A DNA stretch of 64,000 bases from Alentia gelatinosa (Eukaryota; Annelida; Polychaeta; Phyllodocida; Polynoidae). The stretch is taken from contig OX465580.1 of assembly GCA_950022655.1 (NCBI GenBank), positions 102,789,457 to 102,853,456 on the forward strand, written 5' to 3'. The notes beneath the pieces were generated by a model. The model saw only the letters and a program-made list of their open reading frames with translations, searched no databases and had not been told where the DNA came from. A program made the translations under genes and the position numbers. Positions 48,434-60,369 of this stretch are shown here, piece after piece; the first letter of the stretch is position 1; each line of letters opens with the position of its first letter.

Positions 48434-51400
48434 GTAAGTCTATGTTAAGATAGAAATACAGCCACAGTGTGCCATAGCAGGAGTCTTAGACAGCAACGCA
48501 CACTTTTTAAGAAAATTATTTCGACCCAAATTCTTTTTCATGCAATATCTACCATGTAATATTTTTCACCAAATATGTAGTTAGAGATCTCGGCCATACA
48601 TGGTCCCCAACTGGCATGGATATAGCAACTTATATCCTGTTTCTCACATTCGATATGATCTTTGTATATATACTACCTCGTAGTATGTCGCAACTTATAA
48701 AGAGAGGCAAACAAAAAGGAAATTATATCCGCTAGGCAAAAATACGTTGTCATTCCGGGTCACTTCATATCGAGGCCTCTGCGTCTCCACGTGAAAAGAA
48801 ATGTAGTCTAGTCATTACAATGTTAAGTGTACACAAGATCCGAACATCTCACAGTTCCCGCTGTGCTTCGCCAAAGTCGGTTTTCTTTTCACTTTTTAAT
48901 ATTGTGTAACGTACATCCTGTGTGTGCCTATACAACTGGTTTATGTACATGTTCATAATCATTTAATATGTAGTACGATTGATATGCATCTTATTGGTTC
49001 CAATGCGAAAAGTATTTTGTTCTCAATATGGTAAAGTGGAGGTAATCATGATATAAATCAGAATATATGTATATAACCATGATTTAAAGTACACGATCAC
49101 ACTGAATTAAGAATACCATCTAATTGCAGGGCAACGGCGAATAAGGTTGTGTCGAAGGTGATTCATTCTTAAGTGAATTCATGTAGTTGCCACATTGCTT
49201 TTCTCGCCATGATTTCACCTATGGTTAATAGTATACAAGCTCGTGATTTACCCTAGTAGGTGTGTAATAATACTGTTGCCACTTTGATATAATTCAAGAA
49301 TTTGTGCTTCATAGAGCATGTACATGTATACACAAAGAGAATGCTATGTTTCTCGCCAGACAGAAATGCTCTGTATTGGTCGCGAATGGTGTGTGATTTT
49401 GAGTCAGGAGGAGCACGTGGTCCTCGAGGCAGGCATGCAGGCGGCCATGTTGGTTTGTGTACACGTGGGGGAACAGTATGATGCGTTCCCGCCTCAACAC
49501 ACGCTGAACGCCAGTTGGGCGCCGAAAGACGTCTGCCCACGTGGGGCAGTGTGTTTTTGGTTCATACTCGTGTTGCCTGGAAAATTTCCAACTTTAGAGT
49601 GTAAGGGATGTGTATTATTATTAGTCAATATCACGGACATGTGGTCATCCAATTAAGTCACGGTAGAGTAATACATAGTCAATGGTATTTTCTCTTTGTT
49701 TTAACATATTCGTTGCTATAATAGTCTATGACAGGTCTAAATTATTATATAAATTAGGTGTAAAATTCGTTAAGTCATAATGTTTATGCGCAGTTTATAA
49801 GTTATGTGGCCCCAACTGATGAGTGGGCCAAATGAACAAGTAGAGACAGGTCATTAGCCATTGGTTCAGGGGATCTGTCACCAGTCATTAGAATTGAAAT
49901 GTGATGATAATGATCATAATTGCTTTGGAACGAGGATGAAAGGAAATAAAGTCGTCCGCTTTATGGGCTCGTTGGCAATGTGCCAGCACTATACATATAT
50001 TTGAACCAGACACGTTATAGAGAGCTTTGTTTATGTGTGTAATTTTAGGAGACTAGCACAGTGATCAAGTTGAGTAAATACCTAAGCCTCATTGAACACG
50101 GAATACATGCCAAGTTTTATAGTCCCATCCTGATTTATGAAAATTCGCTTGCACGTTGATCATCTAGCCTATATTTACTCCATCATAACTTCTTAGTTAT
50201 ATTTCAATGTTACTTTTTAGGAAATGTTCGACATACATCCCAGTTTAGAAAATAAAGATCCCAATATGCTCAGTTATTATCCTCAATATCATTAGATCAA
50301 TGGAGACATGGAAGAGTATGTGCTTTGAATACATTTTCCCATTTTTAGGTTGATATTCTATTGATCAGAACAAAATCATTATCACAAGGAGGTCACAACA
50401 TCAATATGACAATGTATGAAAAATACATGAATTTTACGACACCACTTCAAATGATATGTTGACAACTAGTCAATTCTATTCCATCGTTGAATAAGATAAA
50501 ATGTAAGATCAATAACACGGTCCTATCTAATTTTAGTGGCTATGAATGTATTAGATATAACACTTAGAGGGAATTAAATTGTTTTACCTAGGCTATATGC
50601 CAGATTTATTACAGATATTCGTGAATTTGTGAAGAGTTTTTAATTGGCTGTGTAGGAAATCCTTAGTTGTGTATTGATTTTGTTTCTGTGAGATCCAACA
50701 TATCACCTGTGTGCAGCAGAATTATGTAATGTGCTCATTTCTTTCCCATCTCCTGTTCTGTGTATTCCCGGCGTGGCACAGGCAAGCCGGTATCTCTAGT
50801 ATTGCATAATGTCTCACGCCCAGTACAAGCGCACCGGGGTCAAGGAATCTAGGTCAGCGTTGTTTACGCCAAAATGCAGCACGTGGGCTGCCACCTGGTG
50901 TCGGAATAAGGCCTCATCTCCACCTGATGGCTGTGTGTGATCGACGTGCCGGGTGTGGGAGAGGCAACCTCCGCTGGAGATTGACTATAACATGCCCCTT
51001 GGTCAGTGAATCCGACCAAAGGGTCGTTGAACAACATTCCAGTCTTGCGGGCCCTCAAGCAATGCTTGTTCAATGTTGATAGCTGACCCGCCAAAGTTTG
51101 CTTGCCCAAATGCCAGGCCCTGCTAAAACTATACAGGGACATTCTTTAGCATTCAGGCGCCATGTTTTGGTGGTCGAATCCCAGTCACCAGTGTAATTTC
51201 ACAGTATAATCATAACTCTTTCGAGGGGCAAAATCAAAACTACATGTATTAGGTAAATTTACTCTTTTAGCATTCAAGGGTCAACACAGTCCTACTTGAA
51301 AATACATAAAATCTGTTGAATAACGAATGTTGAGACCGTCTTTACTTGACCATACGTTCTCAATATATACGTTATTCAGCAGGTATCTCCCAATGTTCAA

Positions 51401-53343
51401 CTTGCATTTGTATCGACTGAAAGAAAAAGTCAAGTTCAACCTCGCAATTGCATCATACATAAGTTGGTGATGTCATCAACAACAGATGTGTTAATATGTA
51501 GTCATTCCCACTATACTTTTGTTGTATCACTTTCTTTTTAAGTTTGGTAATTTTTTGCCTGGTATTTTCGTTTCATTTAACGTTCTTAAAAGAACTTGGT
51601 TATAATGAGTCATAGCTGACAGTGATGTTAATGAGTGAGTCGAGAGGGGAATTCTACTCTTTACCGACTAGTTTTTCCTGTGTGAATTATCATAATTCGA
51701 TGTTTTCCCCATAACTAGAATTCGAGCTAAGGAGATGTGCCGTGCATGGCCATAGTAGCCATCGTCACCATGACTCAGAATAAGGGAAGTTGTTACTTTC
51801 CAACTTCAAAAAAGAATCGTCTGATCTATAATTTTGCATCATTTTTGGTCGTCTCACAAATGATTAATGTTGCAAGTTACGCCAAATTAGGGGAGGTTAG
51901 AATCAGACATTTTTTCTCACCAAGTCTCTTGGAATAAAAAAGAAAATATTATACCTTTTTATAGTAGGCATTACCTCAGCACTCATATTAGTCACCCATT
52001 TATACCAGTCATGCAATGCAGACGACCACGCCACACATGGCGCGGAAAATGGCGGGAACCGTGGCCACGCTGTAGTACTACAGTAGTATTACCGTAAAAC
52101 CTCAGAAGAACACCACCCATGTATTATTATATACCCAAGGGTATGTCTCACCTTTACTGACCAGGAGTTCAGATTCTTTTGGTTTGTTTTTATAGATGTT
52201 GTTATTTCCTGTTTATAATTATAAGGAGACATAGTGAGTGTGAATATATAATGAGTGTGAAAATATCCACCTCGTTCTTCGAACTCGGTGAATAATTCCG
52301 ACATATACAGCTCGGAACATATTCCATTCAGTCACACCAACTACATGTGTATGTCTCCATATACTATTGCATTACAAGTCCCCTATCATTTGTCGAAAAG
52401 AAATAAACAACAAGGGTGCATTTCTCTATCCTTGTAGGCCCAAAAGCCGAGTTCCGCTGTCAAATTTATTTTATTTGGAAAAAAGCGGTCTTCTTTATGC
52501 AAACAATCTATTCATCTTTATACATTATCATGTACCTCTGCACACATGTTTACACTAACTGGTCAGCTAATGGGTCAGATTTCGTTCGTCACTCAGTGAC
52601 GAATGAATACAATTTTTCCTCTGTACCACATAACTTGCTACCATTCATAAAGTAATAAAATTGCGGTTTCAATTACATCCAGGTATATATACATGTAATG
52701 ATAGATGTGTTTAGACATACCAAATATACCAAATAGTTTAACCGAAAGGATTTCCTCGAGTGCATGCATGTTTGTTTATTGATTTGCCTGAGTAAGCTGT
52801 TAGGTATGAATGGTGGAAGCACCGATTGCAGAGTTTACGGTTCTATTGATCGGATGGTGTTTGTGTGTCGTGTGAGCAGCTCACAAAAGTTCAGTTGATG
52901 AGTAACTCGAGGCTTGGCCTACTTAAGCACTCTTCAGCAGATCCTATGCCCCGAACCCATGCCAAACATCTGCCTGGAGAGTGTGACTGAATCTGTCTTC
53001 TGCACGTGTACACCGACTGCCTTCAAAGCGTTGGCCGGCTTTACCATCTCCTGGCAACTGCATGTAGCTCCATGTGGATTATGTATGTGTATGGCTTATG
53101 TATTCACATTGCAGTTCCCACTATTGTGTCTATACATTGTTGGGATAAGCATATAGAAATATCAACGGGCCTAATCTTTTTTTATTAATTAAATGTATTT
53201 TATGTAGCGACGTGCATGTAGAAAAGACTCGAGTGGATAATACAGTCATTCTTGATTGTAGAGTAGAACCCAGGTGGTGAAACCTGCTAAGAAGGGTCTA
53301 GGCTCGGAACGGAAACCATGTCGTGAAGAAGGGTGTTGGTACC
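48434..53343. other. Intergenic stretch
   Basis: No gene I can support. It includes a perfect 9-bp stem with a one-base loop (ttcgtcact c agtgacgaa) at 52585-52603. A 112-codon + strand frame at 49318-49656 lacks recognisable motifs. Confidence 0.5.
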
Positions 53344-53470
53344 GTGGTTTACATAGACAATAATCGATGATTTTCTAGACAGGCGGCTGTGAACCACGAG
53401 AGGTTGACGCATGGTAATACACGAGCATTAGCGAGTGTATTACGAATTTAACCTTGAGTGGTTTACATAG
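53344..53470. repeat. Hairpin flanked by 13-bp direct repeats
   Basis: gtggtttacatag occurs at 53344-53356 and again at 53458-53470. Near the right copy lies a stem: gtaatacac...gtgtattac is exact, and aaccac and aggtt pair outside it. The direct repeats could be a target duplication of an inserted foldback. Confidence 0.6.
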
Positions 53471-54006
53471 TCTCATGTCCACAAAACCATTGTTTATTAA
53501 GTGTGATTCACACGGTGGCATCCACGTACCGTACAGGGTGTTTTGTCTGAGACAAATCCTGCTGAGATTCTGTACTGGAACACAATCTCCTCGTCTGAAT
53601 TGCATGGTTCCATTTCCCTAAGACAAGTATTTTCCCCTGCAATTGTCAGTGACAATTACTCTTTAATTGGGATTCACATGTAAAGACGCACGTGCCTGAG
53701 ACTGGTGTTCTTCACACCTTTGCTCTAGTCTCAGACAAGTCTTGGTTGTTCCAATGTTCTCATGGCACAGTGCTTTTATCAGTCTCAAGGAAAAATGGTG
53801 AATTTGATTCACATGGGAGGGCACACCTGGCACGTAATCTCAGACATAGAAGAATCACATTGAACAATCACTCTGGGACCCAAGTACCCCTGAGGTGAGG
53901 GTTGTTACAAACATGCTTGCTGGCCTCCTATTGGCTAGGGCAGGTACATTGTCGCAGCAGGTCCATTTGTCTCCATTTGTTATCATAATTGTCTTTCTTC
54001 ATTTCT
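53471..54006 (-). other. Possible 3' region of the minus-strand LINE and flank
   Basis: It follows the LINE stop codon in that element's orientation. No poly(A) tail or tandem tail repeat is obvious. Confidence 0.35.
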
Positions 54007-55215
54007 CTATTGAACTTTTTCATGTACAACCTCTTTCATCTTCATTTCAAATCTATCCGGTTGTCTAATATGCTGGAAATCAGATGGCAGCGTATCCCAT
54101 ATCTTTGCTCCTATATACATTTGTGAACATTTATACTTATTTGTTCTGGGTCCTTTTACTTTGAATTTTATTTTTCACCACTTCCTTTTCGTTTATTTTA
54201 TCCTATGTGCCTGCTCGCCTGATAAACAAGGGTCATATTTTATAGTCTATACAACTCCGTTAGATGCATATCCTTAAGTGCCACCCTGAAGGCATTATTT
54301 AGTAGAATTTGCAATTTCGACCTCATTGTTTCGTTCAGGCACTAGTAGTTATGACTTGAATATTCTATTGCTTATAGAAGCATGTGTTTGACAATTGTTA
54401 TACATAATTAGAGGTTACGAACGGCCTAATATTTCATGGCTTGATTAATTTGAAGTTAAATTCCCTTACTACTTTCTCCTACTGCTTTCTGAAGTTCAAT
54501 CGTCCATCAATCATAACTCCTAGCTATAGGTAGCTAAATTTGCTGACTGCATCGATTTTTTTGCTTCCGCAAGATACTGGCAATTCTCTAAGTTTGTATT
54601 ATTGCTGAACCACATTATATTTGTTTTCCCAAAGTTTATTCTCTGTCCATTTAATAGACCTATTTATAATTAGGTCCTCCTCTGAATGTTCTGCTACTTC
54701 GTTTTGCTCATTTGAATATACCAATAACACTTTGTCATCTGGGTAGAGCACAGCCTTGGAATAATGTAAAACTGTTAATATGGTATTTATAAAAAAAAAT
54801 CATAAACACCAGGGGCCCTATGATAGACCCCTATGGGACTCAAAATATCATATTCAGTTCATCTGATTCTATCTCACCCATCATATTTCGTATATATGCT
54901 TTTCTTTGATAATCCTTCATTATTTCTCCGACACTCTTCTCTAGATTTAATTCCCTTAATATGTCAATTACCATCCTGTGGTTTACGCTATCGAACGCCT
55001 TTCAAAAATATATATATATACGGCTGCCGCTATTTTCTTTTTATCCAACTTTATCAAAATGTCATTAACCACGACATATCCCGTCGATCTTCTAGGAAAA
55101 ATCCATACAGCTTGTTTGTTATTAAATTACATATCATTAGGTGGTCTACTAGGTATTTATGCAATATTTTCCAGAAAATATTTGATAACAATGGTTATTT
55201 AGTAGCTGATGAATA
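54007..55215 (-). pseudogene. Decayed LINE reverse transcriptase
   Basis: Read on the minus strand, in order: ILHKYLVDHL, GYVVVNDILIKLDKKK, KAFDSVNHRMVIDILREL, a broken GSIIGPLVFMIFF, YPDDKVLLVYSNEQN (in place of YADD), INRSIKWTENKLW and a C-terminal KIWDTLPSDFQHIRQPDRFE ending at a TAG (54007-54009 on the + strand). This is a Jockey/CR1-like reverse transcriptase with several stops and frameshifts. The endonuclease part is absent. It differs in sequence from the LINEs at 18161 and 25329. Confidence 0.88.
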
Positions 55216-55541
55216 ATAGAAACAAAGACGCCGGCCTGTCTTATGTTTACTTCATATCGATTTATGTGAATTTTTCTAGCAGTTGGTAACTGTTCTAGTT
55301 CATCAAATAGCACTTGTATGTATTTGCGTTAATTTTTTGTCTGTTTCCTTTATTGTATCTACATCAACACGATTGAACTATAGATCTATTTATGCCACTC
55401 ATTAAATGTTTTGTTTGATATTGATGTATATGTACAAATACTTGTTTGAGCAATTACCAATCTGTTCACCCTCTTGGTCACCTTGCCTCCTTGTGGTGCA
55501 GACCGGATATGCTTGCACGCAAGCATAACTAAAGCCACCAG

Positions 55542-55817
55542 GGTGGGGAGTTAGCTCAGTGCTAAAGAGCACTGGACTTGTGATCCCAAGATTGTCCTTT
55601 TCTCCTTCATCCCCAGCCGTGGTAGATTTACTGCCATATCAAAGGCAAATCCTTCTCATACCATGTCTATGTGGTGTGGGAAGTAAAAGAACGCTCATCT
55701 CGGAAAGTATGTATGTTTGAGATTTCTACCTGCATTCATCTAATAGATTCAGTTGAACCTAAAGTAAGTCTAAATGAACAAATTGGACGTTAAACTACCC
55801 AAACAAACAAACAAACA
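55542..55817 (+). mobile_element. tRNA-derived SINE
   Basis: The head ggggagttagctcagtgcta is a tRNA 5' end with box A. The following gagcactggacttgtgatcc resembles an anticodon stem-loop. Box B is degenerate. The body of about 200 bp ends with ggacgttaaactacccaaac and a (CAAA)n tail, a 3' end typical of invertebrate SINEs. It is non-coding and probably depends on a LINE for movement. No clear target duplication. Confidence 0.82.
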
Positions 55818-55944
55818 GGAGGATGTCCTTACGAGAATCAAGAAATGATCGTATCATATATCATATAGCGTCATACAAAACTTTGTGTTTCCACTGCATC
55901 CACTATACGCGTCATAAATATTTGCATGTATAATATATACATAT

Positions 55945-56030
55945 ATGTGTGTGTGTATCTAGGTGTGTGTGTGTGTGTGTAGGTGTATGTGTGTGTGTGT
56001 GAGGTGTGTGTGTAGGTGTGTGTGTGTGTG

Positions 56031-56106
<76 letters not shown>
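55945..56106. repeat. (TG)n microsatellite with interruptions
   Basis: TG blocks are separated by taggtg and gaggtg interruptions, then a pure run of about 35 units. Confidence 0.97.
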
Positions 56107-56109
<3 letters not shown>

Positions 56110-56179
56110 AACAGTAACTGAAGGGGGGTGTATAGACCCTCTGCACACTGGCGCCATCTTATAATGGCCGACAAATAGG

Positions 56180-57240
56180 TCACACCAGAACGAGGCAATA
56201 GGCTCTGGCTTGTAGCAGCCACACTGCAGCAAACGCCTAAGACTATAATAATGAAAATATAAATGGCTCTTGTATCATTAATAAGCGGCTGAATTTTATA
56301 AACAAAACGTTCTTAGAAAGCTGAGACTTGGGCCCATCTATTGGCATGTATATGATGTAACTGTGTTATGGCTAGAATTTCCTGTCATGGATGGAACATC
56401 AGAAATGTTTTAGATAAAAAATACTAGAACATGTAATCTTCCTGTTTTCAGAGTGATTTTTTTAGAAAATCTATCGCAGTGACTTATGGAAATAACCATC
56501 ATATCTTGTTAGGCACTTCAAGGCGATTAAGATGATACCTATATTGCCAGCCTGTGATAGATATTTCCTGAGGTAATGGAGCATTATTTCAGATGACAAA
56601 GTTGTCAAAGATTGCAATATTTTACAAATGCAATATCTATTTACTGTACACTTTATCTTTTTAATTTTCTTCTATAACAGGTTTATCATTGTATCAGATT
56701 TAAAAGATTATCAAATATTGTGATAACCTAGCCAACCTAGAGTCAGTATATCAGAGGGTGGTCTTAATAGTCCATTATCTCAGGAAATATCTATCACAAC
56801 ATGGTAATATTGGTATCATTTTAATCTCAAGAAACATTTATCACAGACTGGCAATATAGGTATCATTTTAATCGTCTTCAAATACCTAAGAAGATAGAAT
56901 GGTAATATCTATAGGTCATCGCGATAGATTTTTCATGAAATCAGTGTAAAGACAGGAAGGTAACACGTTTAGTATTTTTTACCTAAAACAATTCCGATGT
57001 TCAATCTATGACAGGAAATCTTACCCATAACACAGACCTGTATATCATAAATAGTACCAACAGGTAGGCCTTAGTCTCAGCTTTCTAACCATGTTTTGAT
57101 TATACAATTTGGCTGTTTATTTATGACAGAAGAGCGCTTTATATTTTCATTATTATATTGGTATTAGGCACTTGCTGCAGTGTTGGCTTCACTCTAACAG
57201 CACTCGCCTGGTTTTGGAGTGCGGAAATTTCGCTGGTGGG
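56180..57240. repeat. Imperfect palindrome of about 1 kb
   Basis: The left arm (about 56180-56600) pairs with the reverse complement of the right arm (about 56770-57235) at roughly 75-80% identity by eye. Matched blocks in the same order include cactgcagcaa, taataatgaaaatataaa, ttagaaagctgagact, tgtgttatgg, atttcctgtcat, ttttag-taaaaaatacta, aaatctatcgc, gatgataccta/tattgccag and gatagatatttcctgag. The right arm carries an internal tandem duplication of about 48 bp (56784-56875). No ORF. Confidence 0.87.
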
Positions 57241-57277
57241 CGGCTGGTACTTTATCAAGTACATAGAACCAGCGAAA
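57228..57277. repeat. Short stem-loop at the palindrome edge
   Basis: tttcgctggt and its exact complement accagcgaaa, with an inner gtact/agtac pair. Confidence 0.8.
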
Positions 57278-60200
57278 CCCGTTATCACGCTTATGTGCAA
57301 GAGGTGAATACCGTATACATATTTTATACATAGAAAAGCATGACCTCTACTAACCTACCTTTCAGCATCCTTGCCCTCTATCCATCACCTACCAAACCAG
57401 CAGAGCGGAAAAGGTTCACATGACCTCAGGCTGGATAGACATGCCTTGCAACACATTACATTTTTTTACCTAGACTGTGGCAATGCCGGCATTGACCGTT
57501 GGCGGTAATGACACTTTTCCCCACGGTTACCTCCACCTGGCAGTCCACCATGTTGAGCTTTTATTGTGCCCCGAGGGGGGGCAGGCTGCCTAGACCTACA
57601 TACCTGTCTCCGGTGTCCTTCTGACACAAGCCACACACACATACACGACATTATATCACATTGACTAAGGTCTATGACGTTAGCGCTGTTACAGTGATAT
57701 GTTGTGTTACATACTTTGAATATACGCCAGTGTATGGCCAGGTTTCTAAAATATCTTAGGTCTGTATAATGGAAAAAGAGGAGCCATGTATGTCATTTTG
57801 CGTGTCAATGAAATACAGCTATATTCGTATACTTCCACGTGGTCTTGTCATTCTACTATTTGACTACATTTGGTGGAACCAACGAGTATAGAGACTCTAT
57901 ATACTTTGGTGGAACGTACGAGTTAAGAAGTGCTTTTCAGGCTAGAACCAGCCCAGACCATACATAGATAGAGACCTGGTGTTATCTCCGAGATATGATA
58001 GCCACGGTAAAGCAACATCTAGTACCATAGTACTACAACCCTCATGTTTCCTCTGACAATATTGACCATGCATGTATGTTTTACCACAAGAGTCGCGTAT
58101 GAATATAATGTTTATATGATATAGACCCGCCGACACTAGCGTATGTGTTTAAATACGCGCGCAAGTATTAATGATATAAACGTGTGTACACGTGTGTAAT
58201 AACCATATTTTACCAAAAATCCTATAATCTCTTATCAATTATATGAAAATAAGACAACGCTGCAGCATACGTGTAGTGTAACCGAAGGCTGCGGTTAATA
58301 CTGGCCCTATCAGTACTGCACCAAACAAAAAAGAAGAGAAGCAATATTAGAAGCCCTCATAGAAGTGTTTTTACTCTCACACGATAAAGCAACAAAGAGA
58401 TCAGACAGAGGTTGTGCAAATGAAAAAACAAACCTAAGTAAGCTATACCAAAAATGATACCTCACTATGACAGTGTTGTCAACGAGCAGGGGGTCACTGT
58501 TTGTTTTGTTGGGAGGGCAATTTCCTTTCCAGTCACAGTTTCAGTTACAGCCTAAATATGTTCCTCGCTTCAAATAATTTGCAATTAAATCTTTATTAAT
58601 TATTTCACCCTTGGTATTTTTGTCCCATAGCTTAACATTGGGAGGTCATTCTCCATGCCCCTATGAGTATTGCAGTCCGTTTTCATGGTCTATAGCCTGT
58701 GTGCCGTTCATTCTTTTAGTGTGTACAGGGGTGAGAAAAATACAGAAATGAACTCGTTTCGGTCAAAAGTCGTTCGATGTCCACTCCGCATCAAACTCAA
58801 GGAGAACGACATCTTTGACCAAAACTTGTTGGTGTTTTGTTTAGTATAATTGGCCATCTTTCGGCAGGGGATCGCTGGTATGGAGGAACTAATAATAGGA
58901 GAAATGATATTTGTGCGTGTATATTATGTGTATAAGGTTGGAGGCACGGAATATCCTGTTGATTGACTAATCATCGGCATTGACACGCACTGCCATCATT
59001 GATATCTGTTCGGTTATGGACGTTATCCAGATTCTAGAAAGAAAATCCTATCAAGGTCATTCGTACACTTTTGCTGCAACATATATATATTGTTATGTTG
59101 GGGGAGGAGACAGGGGGAGGTGGTTGCGTTGTATGGATAGAGGGGGTCATCATGTGGTCGTAGATGTGGTTTGTGGTCAGCCACTGACCCTCAGGCCCAC
59201 CAGCCAGGAGTAGATTGGAACATCAGGTGGTTAGCAATGACCGCAAGACTCATATAAACATTCTTCCCCACCACCACTCACCACCTGGCATATCACTCTC
59301 AAATGGGAGTGGAAATAACATGCATATTGTTCTGGACATGTGCACACGCTCATATTGCTTTGACTTCCTACTACCGTCCAACGTTTTAGGTTCTTAGACT
59401 TGAGTACCAAATAGAATATCGCCGACATTCATCAACTAGTAGATTGTTACCAATCTGTTACTCTATCATTTCAAACAAGTCGAGGTCTGGTCTATAATGT
59501 AATGTTAAATCGGAAAGAGGTTATTACATTAACATATCACATTTCCCCTATTGTCCAGACTATCAGGCACCATAATGGCCCGTTCATCATTTTTCTCCAG
59601 TGAATAAATTACAGCTTATGGTCTGTTTTAGAAATTAAACGGAGAACATTTACAGATACGGGTAATGTTGACATTGCATCAGACAGGTCATTTTCGTGAA
59701 ACGTAATACGCTATTTAGGTGATCACTTTAAGGGTAGCGTCATTATCAGTCATAAGGTTACTAACTGTTACTAATGATGCATAATGTGTCAATGAGGTTT
59801 GCCTTTACGTGTCAACTACACTTCATCTGCCTTTTGGGTCATAAGTCGAGTGCGTGACTCATACATATCAAAATAGATTTCCAAAAGCACATTGATATCA
59901 TGTAAACATATGCGGTCATACATCAAATTTATATGCATACCATATAACAATGCTTTTACAAATCACCAAGGTAGTACATTTATTTTATTTGACCAATAAC
60001 ACTCCAGAATAAGCGAAATCATTTTGGGATGGTTTCGCTTTTCAAAATAGGCATATATTAAAGACGAATAGAGACACACAGACAAAATAGTAAAACCACA
60101 ACCGTATTTATATATACATGTATTGGTCTCTGTCCCTGCAGAAACCCTAGATGTCCAGAGGTTGGGATAGGGAGGGGGATGAGACAGCTGGCAGTGGGTA

Positions 60201-60353
60201 AATATAACAAAGTCTACAGTGGACATCTGACCGCCGTTGACCACCTCTACTCTCGTGGCTGGGTGGTCATCTGCTCGATACCCTGTGCCTAGACTTGCTG
60301 AAGTCTCTGACTAATGTACATAATGAAGAATAAAACTACTTTGAAATATTAGG
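57278..60353. other. Intergenic stretch
   Basis: No gene recognised. Two direct copies of tttggtggaac-nn-acgagt (about 57870 and 57907) flank the short palindrome tatagagactctata. A stem-loop lies at 58755-58825 (ggtcaaaagtcgttc versus gaacgacatctttgacc). Confidence 0.5.
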
Positions 60354-60369
60354 ACATCCTCTAGCTTTA
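60354..60369 (+). repeat. Left target duplication of Penelope-like element
   Basis: acatcctctagcttta, identical to 61904-61919. Confidence 0.9.

Noticed and set aside
49318..49656. 112-codon + strand ORF
   Set aside because: No family recognised and the first part is low-information AT-rich sequence. Not supportable as a gene.
54833..55216. 127-codon + strand ORF
   Set aside because: It is antisense to the decayed LINE reverse transcriptase, which is recognisable on the minus strand.
55542..55620. Functional tRNA gene
   Set aside because: Box B and the acceptor stem pairing are degenerate and a long body with a CAAA tail follows, so it is a SINE head.
55871..56232. His-Thr repeat ORFs on the minus strand
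   Set aside because: They are translations of the TG microsatellite.
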